From Sphingobacterium sp. (GTDB lineage: Bacteria; Bacteroidota; Bacteroidia; Sphingobacteriales; Sphingobacteriaceae), in contig JASLCA010000075.1 in the NCBI GenBank assembly GCA_030146225.1, forward strand, positions 1-5,110: DNA of 5,110 bases. Reading direction: 5' to 3'. Position 1 is the first letter of the stretch; each line of letters begins with the position of its first letter. Below, one piece after another: positions 1-5,110 of the stretch. The translations under genes and the position numbers were made by a program. The notes under the pieces are model-generated. The model was not told where the DNA came from, searched no databases, and saw only the letters and a program-made list of their open reading frames with translations.

Positions 1-126
1 CTTAAATTAAGCGATAGTAGGGTAGCGTTATTAAATAGTATTTACCAAGAAAATCCCATTATCTTAGCTATACAAACTACGCCCAAAGGCACTGAAATAA
101 GTTTAACATTAACAGATTGGCTATAA
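1..126 (+). CDS. Sensor histidine kinase, C-terminal end only (LytS/YehU-like)
   Basis: The reading frame is open from base 1 and ends at TAA 124-126, giving the last 41 residues of a protein whose start lies outside the window. The visible part fits the end of a HATPase_c ATP-binding domain. It has a segment resembling the helix after the GxGL box (KLSDSRVALLNSIY), followed by the late beta-strand motif KGTEISLTL and the end DWL. This is the usual tail of Bacteroidota kinases of the His_kinase/LytS class, which autophosphorylate and pass phosphate to a LytTR response regulator. The strongest support is context: the next gene is such a regulator, starting four bases after this stop, so the two are almost certainly co-transcribed. 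The sensor part, membrane segments and phospho-accepting histidine cannot be seen, so the signal is unknown. Confidence 0.8.
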   Translation, partial: LKLSDSRVALLNSIYQENPIILAIQTTPKGTEISLTLTDWL

Positions 127-130
127 GAAG

Positions 131-877
131 ATGCGTGCAATTTTAATCGATGATGAGATTTCTAATCTAGAAAACCTGCGGACTTTGCTAGTAAAGCACT
201 GTCCACAGGTAGCTATACTAGCCACAGCGCAAAGTGTAGGGGAGGCCGTTGAGGCCATTGCCCAACATGTACCTGATGTAGTGTTTTTGGATATTCAGAT
301 GGGCGAGCAGACAGGATTTGATATATTAAAGCTACTTCCAGTACGTAATTTCGAAGTCGTTTTTGTAACCGCTTACGATCAATATGGTATACAAGCGGTG
401 AAATTTGCCGCCTTAGATTACCTCCTTAAACCCATCGATATCGATGAATTGATAAGTACCGTAGAGAAAGCCGAATCAAAATTGGCTAAACAATTACAAA
501 GTTCACAGCTCGAATTTTTACTGCAACAATTAAGAAAGCCTGAGACGCAGCTCAGTAAAATTGCCCTGCCGATGCAAAGTGAAATAAGGTATGTTCCCTT
601 ATCCGAAATTATACGCTGCGAAGCAGACAATACCTATACTCAATTCTTCCTTGCGGGGAGTGAAAAGATCGTTGTTTCGAAGTCCTTAAAAGAATATGCA
701 GATTTACTATGTCCCAATGGATTTTTAAGAACTCACCAAAGCCACCTAGTCAATCCGAAATTCGTAAAAAGTTGGTTAAAAGAAGACGGGGGGATGCTAC
801 ACTTGCTATCAGGAGAGAAAATTCCAATTTCTAAGCCCAACAAGGACAAGGTGAAACAAGCCTTGCAACAGCTTTAA
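131..877 (+). CDS. LytTR-family response regulator
   Basis: This 248-residue protein is a DNA-binding response regulator of the LytR/AlgR type. Residues 1-115 form a receiver domain with the acidic pocket D7/D8/E9, phospho-acceptor D54 (VVFLDIQM), switch threonine T80 (VFVTAYD) and conserved lysine K100 (LLKP), so it should be phosphorylatable. A helical, Gln- and Leu-rich linker covers about 105-140. Residues about 142-246 form a LytTR DNA-binding domain, recognisable from the EADNTYT strand, FLRTHQSHLVNPKFV (199-213) and IPISKPNKDKVKQAL. The length is normal for the family. The ATG at 131 is chosen because it begins the first receiver strand (MRAILIDDE). The only possible ribosome-binding sequence is AGAAG directly against the start, as is common in this phylum. 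It pairs with the kinase just upstream. Target genes cannot be read from the sequence. No clear terminator follows. Confidence 0.95.
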   Translation: MRAILIDDEISNLENLRTLLVKHCPQVAILATAQSVGEAVEAIAQHVPDVVFLDIQMGEQTGFDILKLLPVRNFEVVFVTAYDQYGIQAVKFAALDYLLKPIDIDELISTVEKAESKLAKQLQSSQLEFLLQQLRKPETQLSKIALPMQSEIRYVPLSEIIRCEADNTYTQFFLAGSEKIVVSKSLKEYADLLCPNGFLRTHQSHLVNPKFVKSWLKEDGGMLHLLSGEKIPISKPNKDKVKQALQQL

Positions 878-997
878 TGATAACACTAATCAATACTGTC
901 AACGCAATATCACCTAACAGAAAGCTGCAATAAAACAAAGCCAATGCGCAGATAGGAAAAGCAGCTACAAGAGCGTAAAGCAAAGCTACTGCCCTAT

Positions 998-1037
998 AAA
1001 AAAAAAGGGAAAGAGCTTACAGTAAATCGAAACTCTT
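998..1037 (-). terminator. Possible minus-strand terminator: stem-loop plus T9
   Basis: Read on the minus strand, AAGAGTT (1037-1031) can pair with AAGCTCTT (1018-1011), giving seven pairs with one bulged base (position 1016) around a 12-base loop. This is followed within four bases by nine consecutive T (complement of A998-1006). That is the layout of an intrinsic terminator, but the stem is AT-rich and there is no recognised minus-strand gene for it to end. On the + strand the same element has A rather than T tracts and would not terminate the response-regulator transcript. It may be accidental. Confidence 0.2.
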
Positions 1038-1063
1038 CATTATCGTATATCACTAATTTGGTT

Positions 1064-1230
1064 TGCGCTATAGATCCAATCAAAGCATAATAAATATTAC
1101 CATTTTGCCATAGTAATCCGGATAGTATCTGAATCAATCTGATGCGCTATGTCCGACAGCAGCGTTAAAGGTATTGAAGACCACCAAGCTATAATTTAAC
1201 TGGATTTAATGATTGTTATCGAGCGCATAG
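1064..1230. repeat. Three GCGC-centred sites at exact 79-base spacing
   Basis: The octamer TGCGCTAT occurs at 1064-1071 and 1143-1150. A related site, AGCGCATA, lies at 1222-1229. Their GCGC cores start at 1065, 1144 and 1223, two identical steps of 79 bases. Two more GCGC cores occur nearby, at 946 and 1233. The bases between the sites are not repeated, so this is not a tandem duplication. The sites could be protein-binding sites in the intergenic region or a coincidence. No known regulator is assigned. Confidence 0.25.
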
Positions 1231-1480
1231 TAGCGCGTTCTTTTAGTAGGCGATTTGCTTAAGACTTAGGAAAATGTTAAATTGTAAAATACATTATTTC
1301 TCAAAGTGAAATACAACCATTTATATTAAGGAATTTAGAAATAAATATAACCTAATAAACTTTAGCATTAAGCTGGCAACCCGCTTTTGAAGTCGTATTG
1401 GCAATACCTATATGCTGTGTAAAACTTTATTTAAATACGGTTCCTTGATGCAATGTTACTAAGCAAATTTGATTTTTTGA

Positions 1481-1486
1481 AAAGGA
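1481..1486 (+). promoter_or_regulatory. Candidate ribosome-binding site of GLPGLI gene
   Basis: AAAGGA is the only purine-rich, Shine-Dalgarno-like sequence ahead of the GLPGLI gene. It lies 14 bases before the ATG at 1501, longer than the usual spacing, and downstream of the alternative ATG at 1453. It therefore favours 1501 as the start. Bacteroidota often initiate without a strong Shine-Dalgarno, so its weight is modest. Confidence 0.35.
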
Positions 1487-1500
1487 CAATTATAAACATT

Positions 1501-2343
1501 ATGAAAATAAACAATTGGGTATTTATTAGCTTTCTATTCCTAGGCCAAAACCTAAAAGCTCAGCAGGCCGAAGTTGCTTTAGGACGACTGGATTATGATT
1601 TAATGGTCGCATACGAAACAGCAGGACAGCTTAAGTCAGATCTTGGACATCTTACTTATAAAAATACTTTGCTTTTCGGACAGCAAGCCTCCATTGATAT
1701 AGAGCGCATGCCCTCAGCAATTACGACCTACAAACTACAAGTGGGAGATCAAGCAATCCGCATCAATGAAAATGACCTGGCTGGCAGTGAAAGCGTACAA
1801 AATGAAGTTAATAATTTTAAAAAGCTATTTCCAGACTTGGTAAAAAGCAATTATAAGTTGTACACGGACAATTCCATGTACTCCATCAAAAACAGTCAAG
1901 AGGTTTCCATAGTAGAGGAAAGCCATTTACCGCCGATAGATTGGAAACTATTTGATGAGGAGAAAAGTATTCAGGGCATAAAAGTAAATAAAGCCAAAGC
2001 CCAATACAAAGGTCGCGAATATACAGCATGGTATACAGCAGCCATACCTGTGCCAGCAGGACCTTGGCAACTCCATGGATTGCCAGGACTCATATTAGAA
2101 GCCTATGATGAAACCGGAGAAATCAGAATGCTACTCACAAACCTAAGCACGCCACTAAATGTTCCCATTGCAATTGCAAAGCCAACCGCTTTGCATCGTG
2201 CCGTTACAGTCGATGAGTATAGAGCGATCTTGCGAAAAAAAGAAGATGAGCGGACACGTATGATGCGCGCATCGGGAGAAATTAAAGATAATTCATCAAG
2301 TACAAAGATGCTTATCCGAACCGTATCTTTCGAGAAGAAATAG
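1501..2343 (+). CDS. GLPGLI family secreted protein
   Basis: This 280-residue protein carries the signature that names the GLPGLI family (Porph_ging type), at residues 193-198. Before it come the other conserved family elements: an AWYT segment (176-179), IPVP (182-185) and GPW (187-189). The family is widespread in Bacteroidota, exported, and of unknown function. The frame also allows an ATG at 1453 (296 residues), but that would put 16 residues, including a charged stretch, before the signal peptide. From 1501 the N-terminus is a standard signal peptide: MKINNW, a hydrophobic core (VFISFLFLG), and probable cleavage after LKA at about residue 20. No lipobox cysteine is seen, so a soluble periplasmic or surface-associated protein is likely. 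The middle (about 21-170) is the expected variable beta-rich part and the C-terminus is lysine-rich. It is followed after 107 bases by an outer-membrane barrel gene, the typical neighbour of this family, so a shared job is likely but unproven. Confidence 0.9.
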   Translation: MKINNWVFISFLFLGQNLKAQQAEVALGRLDYDLMVAYETAGQLKSDLGHLTYKNTLLFGQQASIDIERMPSAITTYKLQVGDQAIRINENDLAGSESVQNEVNNFKKLFPDLVKSNYKLYTDNSMYSIKNSQEVSIVEESHLPPIDWKLFDEEKSIQGIKVNKAKAQYKGREYTAWYTAAIPVPAGPWQLHGLPGLILEAYDETGEIRMLLTNLSTPLNVPIAIAKPTALHRAVTVDEYRAILRKKEDERTRMMRASGEIKDNSSSTKMLIRTVSFEKK

Positions 2344-2450
2344 GTTGCCAAGCACAAGAATAATAGACATTTCAAGAGATTGTAGCTGCGTCATCGACCG
2401 CGTAGTACTGTTGTTTAAGATAGATTGTTGAGGCCTTATTACGAAGCAGT

Positions 2451-5110
2451 ATGCTAAAAACGATTTTCTATTCCTTGGTCTTAATTGCGTATTTGAGTAG
2501 CAGTTATGCACAAGAGAAAACCACCATTCACTGTTATTTACAAGATGAACAAGGGCAAGCCATACAAAATGGCTCCGTTACTGTTCGGATGGCAACGCCA
2601 GTAGGAAAGCGGGATTCCATCTATTTCTTGCGGCCTGACGCAGCCGGATCATTCCAGCTTGTTATAGCATCCCCTGAGGTGAAAATAGCCATAGAGATCA
2701 ATAGCCTAGGTTATGAAAAACTAAACCTAAACCTAAATACGCAAAGCCCTTCGCCACGCTATATCGTACTACATACCAGAAAAGTCCTTATCGATGAAAT
2801 CAAAATACAAGCACCATCAGGCATTAAAGTCAACAAAGACACCATTCGTTACGATGTAGCGTACTTCACTGATAATAATGAAAATAAGATTGAAGAGTTA
2901 ATCCAGAAGCTTCCAGGGATGCATGTGGATGAGGATGGCAATATACGGCACAACAATAAATTGATAAGCCGTGTGATGTTAGAAGGCGACGATTTATTTG
3001 ATGAACGCTATAAAATGTTGACTAAAAATCTTTCCGCCGCAGTCGTAGGTGAGGTGGAGGTCATAAGCAATTATCATCCCAATGCCCTATTGGCCAAAGC
3101 AGGAGAAGGCAATGAATCTATCTTGAACCTGCGTTTGAAAGATAAAAAACAATTCATCAATCAAGGGAATGCCCAGATCGGACAAGGCTTGCCTGAAGGG
3201 CGCCACAATTACTCGGCAAACTATATAGGCATCAGCCCCCTAGTCAAAGCGGTGGTACTAGCCTCCTCCAATAATATTGGCGAAGATCCCGTAAACTTTT
3301 TAAGCGGGGAGCGCAATCCAAGCATCCAAACAGCCAACCGCCGCTTAGAGCCTGTAGAAGTCTCCAACTTGTTTAGTTTAGATAGCTATCGCTACAAGCG
3401 CATCTCCGAAAAGCGGAATAACTTCAATCAAGCAAAACTAATCAGCGCCAATTTCTTATTTAAGCCCCATCAAAAGTTGTCTTTGAAATCCGCGATAAGC
3501 TATGTTAAAGATCGAAAGCAACAAGAATTAAGTAATCAAGCCAACATTTTAGACATCAGTGGAAATATCAATTACCATGAAAAGTTCAAGCTGAGAGACA
3601 GCATCCAATATCTACAGTACGGACTAGAAGCAACTTGGGATTTATCAGAAAATAGCAGGCTATACTACAATGGAAAGTTTCGTTTCAAGAATAATCAGCA
3701 GCTCAATCAAGGCTACCTAGACAATAGGAGTTTTGAGCAATATGCAGCTGTAGAAGAAAAAGTCATAGAACAGCGCTTACAATTTACGCATAACCTAGGG
3801 TCGAAATGGTTGTTTGATAGTGAGCTATTGTATTATCATCTGGACAATCCCAATGCGTTACAGGTAGCACCAGAGCTACTGCTTCAAGACAATCAAGATG
3901 CAGAAAATCACAACACAGCAAATTTCAGTCAGTACCTGAAGTTCCCAGTAGCGCAGTTCTCCTGGGCAAATCGGTTTTTAAATAAAACAGACCGTTATAC
4001 TGCAGAACTTTCAGCAACATTTCATCATCAAAAGCACAATTATAGCCAGACTATTGCAACTCGTAGCCCGAGTCCAGAAACAAATACCATTAATCGGCAG
4101 CTGGAGAACAAGCGGATTCAGTTAGGCGCCTCTTTTCGCATAAAAATCATCAATCAGCTGAGTGTCAAAGCCGAAACCGATATGGCCTTAGAGGCAATAC
4201 GGATGACGAGCTTATTGCAGATCAGTGACACAAAAGAACCAGTAGGCACAGCAAAGCTGTCCGCAGTATATGAAATGAGAAAGGGATCTTTACTCATGAA
4301 CTATGGATTTAGCAAAAAGTTACCCTCAATGATTGACTTCCTGCCCGATTACAGGATGCTAAACTATCGCATAGGCGTAAAAGGCTTAGACCATATAAGG
4401 ACTACCACAAATAACATGCTCAATTTAGGGTATAGCTATGCAGATTACGACCGCGCTATGCTATTTGCAAATTTCACCTTAGGCCTAGGTAGTAACAGCA
4501 AAGCCTACTTGACCCAAACAAACTATAGCGCCTACTATCAGATAAGCTCACTTGTAGATCATAAATCGCTTAATACACCCTATTTAGTAGCCTTTGGAAA
4601 GCTAGAGAAGTACATTCCCACAATACGTGGGAACGCCTATTTGGACTTCGAATACCTGAGCACAAAAGCCTTTAATATAAGTAATGATCGATTCAATAGT
4701 TCAAATGTTCATAATCTATCCTTCGACTTTGGTCTGAAAACAGCCTGGGACAATTTCCTCAACCTACAGCTAAGTGTAAAACCCAATATGACCTACCTGC
4801 AGATAGATTCAGAAGTATCCAGAGATACCTATACGAGCAAGTACCTAGAAACAGCCGGAACACTATATTTTCGATGGAGCAAGAAATTTAATAGTCAAGT
4901 ATTAGCATCCTACCTTAGCCTGCCAGATAGAAATAGACAACTTTCCTTATTCTTGATGGACTTTAAGTCACGCTATATATTTAAAAAGGATAAATTGTAC
5001 ATCGATATTTCAGCAACAAATATCTGGAATGAAAAGACCCTCACATTCACCCAGTTTAATCAATCCAGAGAAGATACAAAGACCTATAATTTGATGTCAA
5101 ATAATTATAT
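2451..5110 (+). CDS. Outer-membrane beta-barrel, TonB-receptor-like (3' end cut)
   Basis: The frame runs from ATG 2451 to the window edge without a stop: 886 residues and an incomplete codon. Residues 1-20 are a signal peptide, probably cut after SYA. About 22-110 form a carboxypeptidase-regulatory-like beta-sandwich domain (QDEQGQAIQNGSV, GSFQL, then SLGYEKLNL). LIDEIKIQA (113-121) resembles the LDEVVVTA-type segment before the plug. About 128-235 form a plug-like domain: IEELIQKLPGMHVDEDGNI (147-165), RVMLEGDDLF (174-183), TKNLSAAVVGEVEVI (191-205) and LNLRLKDKK (226-233). The rest alternates aromatic and polar residues, as expected for transmembrane strands. The visible end (SATNIWNEKTLTF and after) resembles the last strands of such barrels, so probably only a few tens of residues are missing. 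This fits the Bacteroidota receptors related to SusC and TonB-dependent proteins. The substrate is unknown and energy coupling to TonB is unproven. The start has no good ribosome-binding site, but it is the only in-frame ATG after the upstream stop at 2421. It follows a GLPGLI gene by 107 bases, probably in the same operon. Confidence 0.88.
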   Translation, partial: MLKTIFYSLVLIAYLSSSYAQEKTTIHCYLQDEQGQAIQNGSVTVRMATPVGKRDSIYFLRPDAAGSFQLVIASPEVKIAIEINSLGYEKLNLNLNTQSPSPRYIVLHTRKVLIDEIKIQAPSGIKVNKDTIRYDVAYFTDNNENKIEELIQKLPGMHVDEDGNIRHNNKLISRVMLEGDDLFDERYKMLTKNLSAAVVGEVEVISNYHPNALLAKAGEGNESILNLRLKDKKQFINQGNAQIGQGLPEGRHNYSANYIGISPLVKAVVLASSNNIGEDPVNFLSGERNPSIQTANRRLEPVEVSNLFSLDSYRYKRISEKRNNFNQAKLISANFLFKPHQKLSLKSAISYVKDRKQQELSNQANILDISGNINYHEKFKLRDSIQYLQYGLEATWDLSENSRLYYNGKFRFKNNQQLNQGYLDNRSFEQYAAVEEKVIEQRLQFTHNLGSKWLFDSELLYYHLDNPNALQVAPELLLQDNQDAENHNTANFSQYLKFPVAQFSWANRFLNKTDRYTAELSATFHHQKHNYSQTIATRSPSPETNTINRQLENKRIQLGASFRIKIINQLSVKAETDMALEAIRMTSLLQISDTKEPVGTAKLSAVYEMRKGSLLMNYGFSKKLPSMIDFLPDYRMLNYRIGVKGLDHIRTTTNNMLNLGYSYADYDRAMLFANFTLGLGSNSKAYLTQTNYSAYYQISSLVDHKSLNTPYLVAFGKLEKYIPTIRGNAYLDFEYLSTKAFNISNDRFNSSNVHNLSFDFGLKTAWDNFLNLQLSVKPNMTYLQIDSEVSRDTYTSKYLETAGTLYFRWSKKFNSQVLASYLSLPDRNRQLSLFLMDFKSRYIFKKDKLYIDISATNIWNEKTLTFTQFNQSREDTKTYNLMSNNY
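2721..2738 (+). repeat. CTAAAC hexamer repeat inside barrel gene
   Basis: Three near-identical hexamers (CTAAAC, CTAAAC, CTAAAT) sit head to tail and in frame, encoding alternating Leu-Asn three times at residues 91-96. The alternating pattern suits a beta-strand near the end of the N-terminal regulatory-like domain. It is short and probably of coding origin, though a hexamer tract can change length without shifting the frame. Confidence 0.5.

Larger units (their letters stand above)
878..1500 (+). other. Long non-coding gap between regulator and GLPGLI gene
   Basis: About 620 bases hold no gene I can support. Stop codons are frequent in all frames. The longest open stretches are on the minus strand (994-1146, about 50 codons, and 1097-1195, about 32 codons in another frame); both lack an ATG at a sensible place. 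The gap contains a cluster of GCGC cores, a stem-loop beside a nine-A run near 998-1037, and a very AT-rich part from about 1260 to 1360. A loose Bacteroidota-type promoter (TTTG at 1254-1257, 19 bases, then a poor match to TAnnTTTG at 1277-1284) is present, but it is too weak to call. The region presumably carries the terminator of the two-component operon and the promoter and leader of the GLPGLI gene, though neither could be fixed. Confidence 0.6.

Noticed and set aside
418..630. Minus-strand open frame of about 70 codons inside the response regulator
   Set aside because: It lies wholly within a well-supported gene on the other strand and resembles no known protein; it is a shadow of that coding sequence.
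847..865. Inverted repeat CAAGG / CCTTG at the end of the regulator gene as a terminator
   Set aside because: Only five pairs, inside the coding sequence, and not followed by a T run.
923..966. Inverted repeat AGCTGC / GCAGCT
   Set aside because: Six pairs around a 32-base loop is too weak and is not tied to a T run or any known element.
1149..1199. Small + strand open frame of 16 codons beginning MSDSSVKGI
   Set aside because: Too short, no ribosome-binding site, and nothing recognisable.
1221..1246. GCGC stem (1223-1226 with 1233-1236) followed by TTCTTTT as a + strand terminator
   Set aside because: Only four perfect pairs, far (about 345 bases) from the regulator stop, and the T tract is interrupted.
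1254..1284. Bacteroidota-type promoter (TTTG, 19 bases, TTAAATTG)
   Set aside because: The downstream box matches only four of the six fixed positions of TAnnTTTG and lies over 200 bases before the gene; such matches are common in AT-rich DNA.
2103..2511. Two minus-strand open frames over the end of the GLPGLI gene and the start of the barrel gene
   Set aside because: They overlap well-supported + strand genes (signature motif and signal peptide), overlap each other, and show no recognisable domain.

Overview
The window looks like a chromosomal piece of a Bacteroidota bacterium, most likely from the Sphingobacteriales (Sphingobacterium/Pedobacter-like); genus is a guess. The signs are moderately AT-rich DNA, a LytTR-type response regulator behind a LytS-like kinase, a GLPGLI-family secreted protein, a large outer-membrane beta-barrel with an N-terminal carboxypeptidase-regulatory-like domain, and poor Shine-Dalgarno sequences. 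All recognised genes lie on the + strand.

Layout: (1) positions 1-126 are the last 41 codons of a sensor histidine kinase. (2) Positions 131-877, four bases later, hold its LytTR response regulator, complete and with all receiver residues present. (3) Positions 878-1500 form a long gap of about 620 bases with no convincing gene. It holds a cluster of GCGC-centred sites, three of them exactly 79 bases apart, and a stem-loop next to a nine-base A run that would read as a terminator only on the minus strand. (4) Positions 1501-2343 encode a 280-residue secreted GLPGLI-family protein. A longer reading from 1453 is possible but would bury the signal peptide. (5) Positions 2451-5110 encode a large outer-membrane beta-barrel protein of the TonB-dependent-receptor-like type, open to the end of the window. 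Its 886 visible residues lack only the extreme C-terminus.

How they fit: the kinase and regulator form one two-component system that was probably transcribed as a unit. The GLPGLI protein and the beta-barrel are a recurrent Bacteroidota neighbour pair whose role is, to my knowledge, not established. The likely picture is a periplasmic or surface partner working with an outer-membrane receptor or channel. Whether the upstream two-component system controls the pair is only a proximity-based guess; I found no convincing LytTR operator repeats before the pair. I saw no mobile element, CRISPR array, tRNA or rRNA.
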